A stretch of DNA of 64,000 nt from Climacteris rufus. Its lineage: Eukaryota > Chordata > Aves > Passeriformes > Climacteridae. The stretch is from positions 359,812 through 423,811 of the forward strand of contig VZRZ01004834.1 in the NCBI GenBank assembly GCA_013398175.1, written 5' to 3'. Under the pieces are notes generated by a model. The model saw nothing but the letters and a program-made list of their open reading frames with translations, ran no database searches and had not been told where the DNA came from. This document shows positions 14,370-25,900 of this stretch, one piece after another; the stretch's first letter is position 1; each line of letters starts with the position of its first letter. A program made the translations under genes and the position numbers.

Positions 14370-14642
14370 TCTCTGATGGTGCCCGGCGACAGGAGAAGGA
14401 ACAACAGCCATAAACCAAAACAAAAGTTCCACATCAACCTCAGGAAGAACTTATTTGCATTGAGGGTGGCAGAGCACTGGAACAGGCTGCCCAGGGATGC
14501 TGCTCCCTTGCTGGAGACGTTCCAAACGCACCTGGACATATTCCTGTGTCACCTGCTCTGGTGACCCTGCCTTGGCAGAGGGATTGGACTGAGTGATCTC
14601 CGGAGGACCCTTCCAACACTAACAATGTTGTGATTCTGTGAT
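14370..14642 (+). mobile_element. CR1 LINE 3' fragment with legible ORF2 tail
   Basis: The frame at 14376-14564 reads through the CR1 ORF2 C-terminal signature (HINLRKNLFALRVAEHWNRL, then a leucine-rich LDIFLCHLL end). It is followed by the short CR1 3' UTR ending in TTGTGATTCTGTGAT. Orientation +. It is 5'-truncated and cannot move by itself. Confidence 0.92.
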
Positions 14643-16358
14643 CGACATAGTGACTAATGGAGAGATGTACTATGTCCTCCAAAAAACTTCCTTAGTACAG
14701 GATGGCTTCAAACATTGCACTGCTCCATGATGTCATAAAGTTGTTTTGCACCTGTGATACATAGAGGGAAAAAAAAGGGGACTAGCAGTAATGTGTTAGT
14801 AATCATGATTATTTACCTTGATGACCCAAGCAAAGAGTTTTTCTGCTCTTCCTTTTGTCTCCTCCTTCCTTTCAATGCTGTAGTCTTGTTATCTTGTATA
14901 ATTTTTAAGGAATTGTATGCTACATGAAATATGAGAGCCAAAAAAACCAATGTAAAGACATATGTATTTAAAACATGAAATTTGCTTAAGATGACTAGGA
15001 GTGAGCACAACAGTTAATATAATGCTAATACATATTAGATGTTTCTGCCAAGCAGGTAAACTCTAATAGATTTGGTGAAATGCTTTGGAAGCCTTCCAGT
15101 ACAATTTTTCACCTCAGCACACCTGTAATTCAAAGTACTGTTCTGAAGGCTGAGAGGATTTGGTATAATTATTTCTTACGTTATAGTGTCAAAACTATCA
15201 AACAAGCTGATGTGTAATCAAATATACTGAGCCTTTAAATCTAATGTTAAATAAAGTAAGATTTCCATTTTGTTCTTGGGAGTTAGCTTTAGGCCATCTA
15301 TTATTGTACTTACGGGATAGTGGATGGTATTTTGTAAGGTAGCTGTCTTTTCACATAATCTATCTGAAAATACAGAAATGATTGTCCTACTATATCCTTC
15401 TATTAAATTGAATTTTGTTTTTACTTGAAATATCTGCAGATGTAATTTCTTGATAAATATATTTCCCATTTTACTGAATTTAAAGTGGCGTGTGAAATTT
15501 TTTTTTTTGAAGAATTTTGTTTAACAGCAAAAAATTGTAATGTCTTTTTTAGGACAATACAAAGAAGTTATTTTTGTGCATTAATTATTTCTGATACGTA
15601 TCTGTGAAATGGCTGATTATTGTAGGTTTTGCAGAATTTGTTTTACAGGCCCATGTAATAAAAAGTGCTAATATTATGTGATGAAAGCGGTTGGGCAGTG
15701 TTAGAAGAAGTGGGAGCATATTATGAATAATCTTGCTAAGAATACTGAAGGAATCAAAAATCAGAACTTATTAGTTCACTGTATTGAACAAACCTTAGTG
15801 AATGGAAAGCAGATGGAAGGTTTAAGGTAAATCTGTCTAATCCAAATTTGGAGTGCTTCTTTTCAGTGTTGCATATAAAAAATTTTTTTTTCTTCAAAAA
15901 GTGGATATAAGGGTTAATGTAAAAATCTCAGCTAGATATATTTAGTGTGTTATTTTCAGCCATGAGAAGCTGATTTGAACAGAGCTTCAGCAATGACTGT
16001 TGTATACACTAGGTGGTGTTTCAGCCTTTCCTACAGAAATACACATCCTGATCCTGTGCCATGAGCACTTGGGATTCTAGTTTTGAACTAGTATTTAATG
16101 TTGGAGAGCAGATTTTTTCCCAATAATTTCCTTTTCAAATTGGCTATGTTCTTGTGTGGAGAACTGACACCCACAAATGGCAACACTGGTTGTTGTGTAC
16201 AAAGTGTGCTCATGATTGTTGAACTTTTTAGGGAAGTGGTTAGGAGAGTTGCAAAAGGATGTAGTGGGTGGTGTGCCTACTTTGGATTTCTGATGTAAGG
16301 GATTAGTCCTTTCTAATTTCTGTTTTAGAAGGGAAAGTTCTGTGTTTTTTCCCCACAG

Positions 16359-16438
16359 GTTTGTCAAAATGCATGACTTGAGCATGCAGTCCACTCGTGT
16401 AGTCTTTGCTTCTCTGCAGTGCTGCCATCACAGTCCCA
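16359..16438 (+). other. Exon-like segment with strong splice signals (candidate cryptic or poison exon)
   Basis: It is preceded by a pyrimidine-rich tract ending TTTTTTCCCCACAG (AG at 16357-16358) and followed by CCCA|GTAAGTG, a near-consensus donor at 16439. It is 80 nt, not a multiple of three. Entered in phase 0, as RIMS2 needs at this intron, it meets TGA at its sixth codon (16374-16376). One other frame is open throughout. It lies 2.9 kb upstream of the RIM exon. No transcript evidence is available. Confidence 0.3.
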
Positions 16439-17503
16439 GTAAGTGCTCTGTCCTGGCAGGGACTTGACAGGGACAGGCCTGCTCTGCACGTGTGTGAGCT
16501 GCTGAGCACTCTGTCCCAGGCACCTGGGGGCAGAAGGACAAATCCTGTCCAGGAACATGCGATTTTCCCGTCTGTGCTGCTCCTATGACACCATCTTCCA
16601 AGTGTGTCTGTCGTTTAATTGAGAGGTCTACACTATAAACTACCAGTACTTTTTAAACTGTGAGAATGCTTCTACATGCTGCAAGAAGATGGGAAAGTCA
16701 ATTCAGCCCAGTACTATCTGAGGGCTTGTAATTTTTGTGCTCACTGAAAGCACAAACATTTCTGTCTGTATGACAGTTACCATTCTTCTCACTGTGTGTG
16801 ATTATTTGAAGCTAAAATTATGACTGTTAGGGTTAACACTATGAAATCCTGCATGTTGAAAGTACGTTGGAAATAAGACTTTATCAGAAGTGTTAGATGT
16901 AATTATCATTAAATGTCCCTAGAAAAGCAGAAAAGAAAATCTGCAAAATTCATAAATATATGCATTTTTCATGCCATGTGTCTGATTTTTTTTCAATCTG
17001 AAATAACCTAAGTAAATTTTTCAAGAATCAGGTTAGGTCAGGAGTACTCCTCCTGATTCTACTTTTAGAGGAGGAGATAGGGAATCATATTAATTCAGAC
17101 GGAACTCTTATTCTGTTGGGTACAAGAGAATAATACTGATTATCTTGGAGTCTATTGTTTGGGGACAAAATGTGACTGTCAGCCAAGGACATAATTGCCC
17201 AAGTGTTTTGACTGTAGTATCTAGTTTTTGTGATAGTTTAACTTCTACTATAAGAAGTCAAAATAGCAAATCGGGGGGATTTTTCCTCATTGGCATTCAA
17301 GTTGTTATGTATTTGTATACTTACATAATTGTTTCAGATCTGGTTCTTTCATTGCTCTGACATATACACGGAAAGTTGGGAACTTCCTTCAGCTGTGTAC
17401 AAACCTAGCAGAAATACTAAAGCCTTTTAATTGTGATTGATTAAAGACGGCAAAACCACTTCTGTCTTGGGTTCTGAAATTTCAGTTTTGTTTTTTCATG
17501 TAC

Positions 17504-17522
17504 TTGCTAATTTAATTAGCAA
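17504..17522. repeat. Perfect 9-bp inverted repeat with homeodomain cores
   Basis: TTGCTAATT and AATTAGCAA flank a single T. Each arm contains a TAAT/ATTA core, so it could be a paired homeodomain site or simply an AT-rich palindrome. Confidence 0.8.
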
Positions 17523-19287
17523 AGGTAAAACAGGCGTGTTCTTAAATTGGTATTTGAATGATGGCCAGGCCTGAAGCATACACAGTTTCAACCTGCGAAT
17601 GTCCTTTAAGGACATCTAAGAGCACGCTGCTGCTTAGGAAGTCTCTCTTTTTCACCCTTAGTGCTTTGATGGTTTCTTCTGTCTTGATGTAAGCAGACAT
17701 GAGTTCTCATAGATTATATCAGCCCCATAAAAAGATAAGAAGGAAGTTTACCAGGATGGGACATACCATCATTAAATGGGCAAGTGATGCCTCCTTTTCC
17801 TGCCTCAGCCTACACAGTTTGTGAATGAGGTAGTTGGTGAGTTTAATTTGAGTATGAACTTTGCATCCAAGTAGCCTTCTATATGAAGCTCTCATGGAAA
17901 GATTTTTTTGGTAAGACTTGACTAGAGAGCATTGCCCAAATTATCTATTAGAAAACTGCCTGTAGAATAATAGCAAGATACAGATTGCAGCTACTGAAAC
18001 CTTTTCTGGTGGACTTCACTGGATGTGTTGTGGAGGTAGAAACTACATCTTCCATGTGATTCCACAGAGCTGGCTGCGTTTAAAAGAATAATGAGCATTA
18101 ATTTAAGTTTTTAATGTCCTGTACTGTAAACCATTGAAAAAAAGGCATCTTGCTGTAGTATTAGAACTGGAGACATGATAACTAAATTGAAGACTGAGTC
18201 TAGACATTCGAGGAACATGTAGTAAAAATGGTACAATTTTGTCTGTGAACTTAGAAAAAATATATAAAAAGAAGAAAAAGAAATCTGAGCTAAGGCTAAA
18301 GAAAATGATCACTAAGGAGCAAAGGATGAAACTTGCAGTGTATGAATGGTATCTACAATCCAAATTTTAGGATAACACAACAATCGGTTTGAATGTGCCA
18401 ATGTGTTTATGACTGGTGTGTTGTATTTGATTAATTACATCCTGATTTATTCTCATATAACATAATAACTGAACATGAAATTAACTTACAGATAATTGGT
18501 GTTGTTGATTTCCTGCACTGCCATGTGATGAAGGTGATCAGATACAAAAAGTTTGCAAACAAGTACATTTTAGAATATTAAAAAAAAATCTCATTACAAT
18601 ATGTACAATCACACAACTGGGAAGCTGTAATAATTTTAATAATTTAGTAAGCATATAGTGAAAGCTAAATCTTGGCTGTGAATTGGAGAGACACACCACC
18701 TTATACATTGTATTGCCTTATTTATAAAATGGTTCTGATTTAAAATTGCTCTGAAAATAATGTCACTTCATGAAGTCAGCTTCTTCATATAAGCATAGGG
18801 TTATAAACCAACATAGAAGTAAATCAGCAGAGCATTTTGGAGAATTATAAATTACTTGTTTGCAACAGGAGAGGACCTTTTCCAAAGATCCTTACTCCTA
18901 CTGAGAGAATTAAAATGGATTAAAAGTTTAATGATTTTTTAATTCATTTTTTCTATCATCTTCAAATGATAGTGTTAATTTTCAAAGCTTACATTTATTA
19001 CCATTGGAATGTCAATATGTAGAACCTGTTCATTGATATTGCCGCTATCTGCTGTTTTTCCTTGTATTTCAAATAATGAAACAAAAAAAAAAAGACTAAA
19101 AGCATTTTTGTTTGTATTTTTTTCTAAAACAATTTCCTCCAAGGTTATACAGACATTTTTTATTGTATTGTAGATAAGATACTGTAATTTGAATAGAAAA
19201 ATTTACAACCGTACTCTTTCTGCCTTTGGAAATGGCAACAGTCAGTTGATGTGTACTTGTAGAAAACATTGTATTTAGTGTTTACAA

Positions 19288-19322
19288 GCTAACAGATTTT
19301 ACATTTAAATATGTCTGAACAG
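19288..19322 (+). promoter_or_regulatory. Splice acceptor and branch point of the RIMS2 exon
   Basis: The acceptor AG is at 19321-19322. A consensus-like branch site CTAAC lies at 19289-19293, its A about 30 nt before the exon. The intervening tract is A/T-mixed rather than a clean polypyrimidine run, so this is a fairly weak 3' splice site that may depend on the good branch point or on exonic enhancers. Confidence 0.8.
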
Positions 19323-19633
19323 GTAATGTGGGTATGTAACTTGTGCCGAAAACAACAAGAAATCCTCACAAAATCAGGAGCCTGGTTCTATAACAGTGGA
19401 TCACACGCACCACAGCAGCCTGACCAAGAAGGTGTTAGAGCTCTGAGGAACGAGGAAGCACCTCAAGAGAAAAAAGCAAAGCTGCAGGAGCATCCGCAGT
19501 ACCAAGGACCACCAGGTGACATATCCACACAAGCTTTGGACAAAAGCAGACCTCAAGGGCTCACAAGGCAAGACTCAATTAAGAATGGTTCAGCAGTAAA
19601 GCATCAAGTAACAAGTGACACAACATTAGACAG
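19323..19633 (+). CDS. RIMS2: RIM presynaptic scaffold (RIMS2-like) internal exon: end of zinc finger and SGAWFY Rab3-effector motif
   Basis: Seen: 311 nt, giving 103 codons plus two bases of a split Arg codon. Exon residues 5 and 8 are the Cys pair of CNLC, the last zinc ligands of the RIM FYVE-related finger. The helix KQQEILTK and then SGAWFY (residues 18-23) follow. After that comes a polar linker with EEAPQEKK (44-51) and TRQDSIKNGS (81-90). Known of the family: RIM proteins are active-zone scaffolds; this N-terminal finger and its flanking helices bind GTP-Rab3 on synaptic vesicles and Munc13, and SGAWFY is the shared Rab-effector motif also found in rabphilin. The PQQPDQ and RNEEAPQEKK linker fits RIMS2 better than RIMS1, from memory. 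The start is set by the AG acceptor at 19321-19322 (phase 0, replacing the in-frame ATG at 19311). The end is set by the donor at 19634, phase 2, consistent with an Arg followed by KRSP in the next exon. No frameshift or stop. Ser85 in RQDS fits an R-x-x-S basophilic kinase site (inference). Confidence 0.93.
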
Positions 19634-19640
19634 GTAAGAA
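19634..19640 (+). promoter_or_regulatory. Splice donor of the RIMS2 exon
   Basis: CAG|GTAAGAA at the exon end is a strong match to the U1 consensus. The read-through frame meets TAA at once (19635-19637), which explains why the open frame stops there. Confidence 0.88.
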
Positions 19641-21551
19641 AGTGTTTAATTTTTATCCTGGTAAGACCTGCTGAATTTATGCTACAAATTTTATTTTTTC
19701 TTTTACGATGTTATTTTTATTCTGTAGCCTATAAAATATATATGGGGCATTTTGAAGCAGTACCTGAGAAGTCTTTTGTTGGTTTCAGATGGTCATAGCC
19801 AGTGTGCTCTTCATTCCTTCTCATTGAAAAAACCCTGGGACATGACAGTTGCAGTGTGACAGAGCTTGTCCATGTGCTTGCAACATTGTCTGTGCAGAAT
19901 GTTACCATATTTCTTTTGTGGTCACTAACTTTATAACAAAGTTTTAGTAATCCAAAATAGGACTCAAAAGGCAGTTTAATGGAAGACAGTGTCTGTTCAG
20001 ACAACTGAATTAAAACATCTGGTAGTACTTGGACTATATAGTACTGAAGATGGTGAAATCTTTATGTAATGACCTGAGCCTTTTCATGGTTTCTTGCTGT
20101 TAGTTACTGTCGTTATTAGTATGAACGTTTTTTCCTTCACTGGTTTATGTCAGTGTTACTTGCATTGTTTGAAACTGTGACTCTATCAATGCTAATGTAA
20201 GATCCATTTTATCCAGAGACTGGAGCTGGAACTTCCCTCCTTTTTTCTTGATGTGATTGTACCAAAAAGCACCAGAAAAGTCTCAACCTCTGGCTAGGTT
20301 TTACTGGAACACAAAAATAAAAATGGTTTCACTGAATGAATTTAATTTATTCCTAAACAACACCAGAATAGAACTTTAAATATGGTGGGAAGGGAAAGAT
20401 GAGAGTGAGCTTGCTCAGGTGTTTCCATGGAAATGATACCCTCACATGCTCGAGAGAGACCTCCAACTGCCTTGGAATTTAGCAGCCAGAGCAGCATAAT
20501 CTGGCAGCTTTCCTCTGCTGCTCAGATATGACCTCATTCTGTGAGCTTGAAACAAATTAGACACATACAGTATCTTTTACATTTAGTATAACTGAAATAG
20601 TTTTCGTTTATTCTCACCTCTTGTATTCCACCATATTTTATTTCCTATTTTGGTCTTATATGAAAATAAATTGAATGTAATTAATCTAACCTTTCTTTTT
20701 TAATTTATTCTGCCGTTGCCGTTTGGTCTGATTTCAGCTGATGGTTTCAGTACTTATCTGTCCTGAGTGCTTGTCAGTTGTATGTGTAGTCTCTGAGAAA
20801 TACAGCTGGCACTCTAACTTGACACTAGGGAGCAGTAGAGACAGAGTCATTCTCTTGTGGTTCATTTTCTTCTCTTAATTTTGCCAGGAACTTGGTATCA
20901 TACATAACGTGATAGTCAAAAAATCCAAGCCCTTGTTAACAGCAACAATTTAACTCTGAAAGTGTTTTTATATTATATGCATGCAGAAATACAGAAGGGG
21001 AGAGGGAGTGATATGTAAATAAATATATAATTCAGATATGCCAAATGCCTTTACCCTAGGTAGAGTTAGATGATAAACATGGACAGTATAAAGTAACATT
21101 TGCCAACAGGAAGAATGTAGACTTTGTGCCCGAAATCAGAACTATTTTGCTGATTGTGATCACTTCTATTCAATATATTGTTTAAGTCCAGATTGTTTTT
21201 CTAGTTTCTCTTCGTTTTATTTTGATAATAATACTGATATTTCCTAATTAATGTATACAAGTATGCTTAGAATATGATATGTATCATATGCTACTGAAGG
21301 ATAGAGAGTCTTCTGAATAATTTTCTTCCCTAATGTTCCTCACATAGACTTTTTTTTCCTGGATCTGATGAAAAAGATTCCTCCATGATGCCCAGTCAAA
21401 GTCTTACTGGTCAAATGGGCTTTCAGAGGAGAATATCAACATATTGGAGAGAGGCTATCCCAGAATTCAAGGGTGGGGATAGGCTTTAACTTTGGATCTG
21501 TATATGCTGTGGTGCCACTGCTATTCTCATCAATAATACTGGGAAGACTTG
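19641..21551. other. Intronic DNA just downstream of the RIMS2 exon
   Basis: No gene or transposon recognised. A less AT-rich patch at about 20380-20560 contains a 12-bp palindrome (20422-20433). Confidence 0.55.
20422..20433. promoter_or_regulatory. Palindrome TTTCCATGGAAA, possible X-box-like site
   Basis: A perfect 12-bp palindrome in the context GTTTCCATGGAAAT. It is similar to, but not identical with, the RFX X-box (GTTRCCATGGYAAC type). It lies about 0.8 kb downstream of the exon in a patch less AT-rich than its surroundings. Function is inferred only. Confidence 0.3.
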
Positions 21552-21556
21552 CAATT

Positions 21557-22099
21557 TGTGTTGGTTTTGGCTGGGGTAGAGTTAATTTTCTTCTCAGTAA
21601 CTGGTATAGCATTGTGTTTTGGATTTGTGCTGAGCACAGGGCTGATAATACAGAGATGGTTTTGCTACTGCTGAGCGGAGCTTACACAGAGCCAGGGCCT
21701 TTTCTGCTTCTCATACTGCCAAGCTGGTGAGGAAGTTGGGGGTGCTTGGAAGGTTGGGAGGAGACACAGCCTGGACAGGTGACCCAAATTGACCAAAGGG
21801 ATAGGCCAGACCACATGACATCGCTATCAGTAATTAAAGTGGGGTGAAGAAGGAGGAAGGGGGCACATCTGGAGTGTTGGAGATTGGCTTCCCAAATAAG
21901 TGTTACACCTGCTGGGGCCCTACTGTCCTGGAGATGGCTGAACACCTACCTTCCCATGGGAAGCAGTTAATTAATTTCTTGTTTTGTTTTGCTTGTGTGA
22001 GTGGCTTTTGTTTTCCCTATTAAACTGTCTTTATCTCAAGTTTTGATTTTTCTGTCTTTTACCCTTCTGATTCTCTCCCCCGTCCTGCAGTCCTTTATA
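21557..22099 (+). mobile_element. Solo LTR of an avian endogenous retrovirus
   Basis: It starts TGTGTTGGTTTTGGCTGGGG, a beginning I recognise from a widespread bird ERV LTR family, and continues through ATAATACAGAGATGG, GACCAAAGGGATAGG and CTGGAGATGGCTGAACACCT. A polyadenylation signal ATTAAA (22019-22024) precedes a T-rich segment. CAATT occurs directly before it (21552-21556) and again at 22100-22104, a possible 5-bp target-site duplication. With that end the LTR finishes in TATA rather than CA, so the right border is uncertain and the copy may be 3'-truncated. No gag, pol or env sequence is adjacent. It lies in the same orientation as RIMS2. Confidence 0.82.
22019..22024 (+). terminator. 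ATTAAA polyadenylation signal within the LTR
   Basis: The hexamer is in the usual LTR position and in sense with RIMS2. It could in principle end a truncated transcript, but nothing here shows that it is used. Confidence 0.4.
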
Positions 22100-22104
22100 C
22101 AATT

Positions 22105-22744
22105 GGGTTATTATGATTTGAATAGAAAGGTAAAATGTATTTTTTTGTCAAAGATTTTTTAACCTTTGCATCTTCCATGAATATTGCAGCAATCATTACT
22201 TAGTAGTTCTTTAAATCAAGTATCATATATCTTATCTTGGTCATCTGGAGACAAGCTGGTCACAGAGTAAAGGGCAACATTCACTCCTCGAATCTCAAGA
22301 TCATCAATGTCCTTTCTGTCTCATGCCTTACAATGTCTTTTTTGGTTGTGCATTTTTGTTTTTCCATTTTTGAGTAGTAGTCGCCATAGTTCTTTTCCTG
22401 TTTTGTTTACTAGTATTATTCTTCATTAAAATTCTATTGTTTCAGCCATTAGACTAGTATTCTGTTTCTGTGATGTATGTGAGAGTTCCATTTGCAATTG
22501 ATAGATCCCAAATTGTTTAGACAGATAGATAGGTAAATGATAATAGATCTTTGACTGATCTAAAAGTTGTTGCCTGAAAGAAACCTGGGATGATTTTGGA
22601 TTGCACATTCTCCAAGGACAATTTTCTTTTATTGGATCAATTACAGAAAAACGTAAAATGTGAAAAAAATGTTCAGAAACAAGTTGTACTTACCAAGAGC
22701 AGAAGAGTTTTCCATTATTAATTTTTTTTCCTAGTTCATATAAT
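22105..22744. other. AT-rich spacer between LTR and CR1
   Basis: No gene or repeat recognised. Confidence 0.5.
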
Positions 22745-22985
22745 AGAATCATAGAATGACTTAGATTGAAACCTTAAAATCATCTAGATCTAGCCCACCT
22801 GCCATGGGCAAGGACACCTTCCACTGGGCCAGCTTGCTCAAAGCTCCATCCACCCTGGCATTGAACACTTCCAGAGATGGGGCATCCACAGCTTTTCTGG
22901 ACAACCTGTTCCAGTGCCTTACTACCCTCATAGTAAAGATTTTCTTCCTTATAGCTAGCCTAAATCTACCCTCTTTCATTTAAAT
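22745..22985 (-). mobile_element. CR1 LINE 3' fragment
   Basis: It begins with the inverted CR1 end AGAATCATAGAATGAC, then CCATGGGCAAGGACACCTTC. The minus-strand frame reads RLAIRKKIFTMRVVRHWNRL, the CR1 ORF2 tail. 5'-truncated and inactive. Confidence 0.92.
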
Positions 22986-25900
22986 TCCTCATGACAGTAT
23001 TTGGAACTCTAGTATTTACAATGTGGACTATGGTGCTTTTCCTGCTTTTCATATAGTAAACCTATGGATAAGTCAGGGGCAGCAGGCACACATGTAGAAT
23101 TCAGTAAATAACCATGGTGTATTTGACATTGTTTGAGGTGAGACTAATGTAATCTGTACCACATGGAGGCTGCATGCTAAACACAGTTGAACTGTAACCA
23201 TATGCAGTGGTTTTCACAGACTTAACCTTGTGGCAAATTGTATGGATGCTGATATAGTGTAATGCTAGATTCCCTGAAAACTGCCAAATGATGTGAATCA
23301 AAGAAATAAAAAGTATTATTTTAAGTAATCCATGGTCTCAGAAGGCCCATTCTGAGGTTTGCTGAGCACAGATGGTAAATTTATGGCTGTAGTTCTTTAA
23401 TTTGCAGATTCACGTTAGTTCTGCATTAGGCAAAGGGGTCCTATTTTATTTTATTTTTATCAGAAACTTTCATGTAGTCTATTGTTCCCTAGACCTACAC
23501 TACTCATCATTCAATACATTGTGTTTTCTTTCTAGCAGGAAAATTATATGAACTGACATAATCTTTTTTTTTTCCATAGTGCTGGTACGAAGCCTTTTCA
23601 CTTGTTCTGTTTGCCTGAATTGTTAGATCTTTAGGTGCTTTTGCCATACTTGACTTGTAAAACAATTATTTTTCTTAGTCTTAGTAGGATCCATTGTAAA
23701 GCCCTTTCAGGAATTTTCTACATATGAACCCAGAGTTTTAAACTGTAAATATTATGTGACATTCCAGAGGTGTTGCTTCACAAACCTTTATTCTGTATAC
23801 ATAGCTCTCTCAAAGTAGGAAACGACACATGCATCTTCCCAAAGCAAGGTTATGATGACACAACTATTAATATGTATCTGAAATGATTGTATGTAGTTCA
23901 GGTAGATGTAAATTATTCAGGGTTTAAAAAAATTATTATTATTTTCCCTAATCCATATTATATGAATCCAAAATGCTTTTCAAAATTTGAAAATTATAAC
24001 TTCAATTTAACAATATGTATTTGTCATGCCTTAGTGTGAGAAAAACATCATCAAGGATATTTTTCATGAGATTCAATGAGAAAAAGAAAGTGAAAATATT
24101 GTGAGAAAGTTCATTTTTTTTGTGTCATGAGTCAATTTATACTTGCTACATCTATCAGAGGGTGAGCCATGTCACAAAAAGAGAATTGGTTCTTGGTATC
24201 AGAAAAGATCATGATCTGTAAGCTCATGATTTGAAGCAAGACTAATAAATAAAGCTGCCTGAACCCTTTTCAGATTAACTGTAAGGATATGAGATTAAAT
24301 CATACAAACCAGAATGAAAACAACAAACTGAGAGAGTGAGCAGCTGCAGAGTTGCACAACAGCAGTATTTATTTTCCAGGCCAACAGACACAGTTAAGAT
24401 ATATCCTACTTCCCTCTTCCTTGCCTTCTCTTTTCAGAGATACATATGTATTTAGGGTTTGTTTTCTATCAACCCTCTTATTTCAGAAAAAAAGAGGATT
24501 TTTATGGTGGTTTCCACACACTGTTTAGTGGACTTGAAGATTGCATTTTATTCTGAGTAAGAAATGCAAACAAAAGTTGAGGCTACTTGGGTCTGAAGAT
24601 GCAGGATTTGTGCATGGACAATTTATGAAATGTGTCCGTGTGCTTTCCACATATAAAGGCTTTATTCTATTGTGCTACCAAAGGCAGTAGCATGCAAGTT
24701 GTTTCTTGTGTCCCTTTGCTTCTGTTCTTGGAGGGAATGCCAGTATGGCAGCATAGGCTCTGTCTTTTGGGACTGCAGCTGGGGATTTCAGGGTGTGAAC
24801 AGAGAGGGAAAAGAAAGACCAAAATAAGAGAGAAAAGGAGGGGAAAGGAAAAAGCAGGCATAAGTGAGATGAGAAACATGAAAGAGCAGCATGAATTAAA
24901 AAATGAAAATGTGTGTCCATCTGTTTCATATTTATATCTTTTTAAAATGAGTCTAATTTTTAGATCACAGACAGCTGACACTGAGAACAGCACTGATGGT
25001 AGTTTATTGCAATTTAAAATATGACAGTGTAACATTAAAGAGGCAGTCGATTACTTTTCTTTTGGAAAGGCTGAAAACTGGCCATTTATCAAGATTATAA
25101 CTATTTGTCTTCTTCAACACTTGTGAAACATTACTGCAGTGCAACCTCTGATTTTGATTGTTTCTATTTCTGAGTACCTGAGTTGATAGATTGCTAGGCC
25201 AGATGTCTTAAAAAGCCTTTTCTTGTACCTGTGGAGACTAAGCATTTTTGTAAGCAAAGTATTTTACTTGATTCTCAAGTAGAATAGAAGCATTTTAACT
25301 TTTTTCTATTTTTTTTACCTGCTGATCTATTTAAAGACAGTAAGAAATATTAAAATTATTGTATAGAGACAGTATTTAAAATACGTGTGTTGGTATTGAA
25401 GTGTCAGACTGATAAAGCTGTGTGCAGATTTGTTCATGCTCAGAAGTATCCATCAAGGAGAACAGGGTCTCTAAACGTTTTAGAATTTTTTATGTAAGAC
25501 ATAAAAAATTACGACTTTTTTTTTTTTAACATTGTTGACCACCACAGTAGCAAACCCCTCACAAATGTTGAGAAAGCGTAATTATATTCTTTCACTTCAT
25601 GAATAAATCTAATACTCCCTACAAGAATTTTGCAGGTTGAGTTTAAAATTAAATCACAATTCTTTTCCATGCATGACTGCAAAGAGCTCACAGTGACTTT
25701 CCTTGATGCTAGAATAGAATGCAAAGGGTTTTTTAGAGGTACCTTACAGTATTTTTAAGATATTAACTAAAAATGTAAGTGTTACAGGATTTGAACTGAA
25801 TATGAATAAGGTTTTATATTCATCTTCCTACTCCCATTTCAGCATTTTTTACCACTGTAATAGTCCTTGGAGCTATAAAGTAAACCCAGTGTCAATCTGA

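Larger units (their letters stand above)
14643..19287. other. 4.6 kb intronic DNA upstream of the exon
   Basis: Mostly unique AT-rich sequence. It holds a locally GC-richer block at about 16360-16620 with strong splice-site-like borders and a 9-bp inverted repeat at 17504-17522. No other gene seen. Confidence 0.6.
1..19322 (+). other. RIMS2: Upstream RIMS2 intron (partial)
   Basis: Inferred from the acceptor at 19322 and the lack of any other recognisable RIM coding sequence upstream. The first half of the zinc finger must lie left of the window. Contents are AT-rich unique DNA with CR1 pieces at 1600-2084, 9270-9743, about 11578-11860 and 14370-14642. The open frames here are short, unconserved-looking and without recognisable domains. 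A different short gene hidden in this interval is not excluded, but I see no evidence for one. Confidence 0.8.

Noticed and set aside
19311..19322. ATG-led extension (MSEQ) of the RIM open frame
   Set aside because: The four codons belong to the intron: the acceptor AG is at 19321-19322 and the family continues as ...K|VMWVC. The ATG is chance read-through.
21364..21440. C-box-like TGATGA suggesting a C/D snoRNA
   Set aside because: No D box at the expected distance and no terminal stem.
24632..25035. Overlapping 130- and 122-codon frames on opposite strands
   Set aside because: They mirror one another over an A/G-rich tract (about 24800-24900); a composition effect with no recognisable protein.
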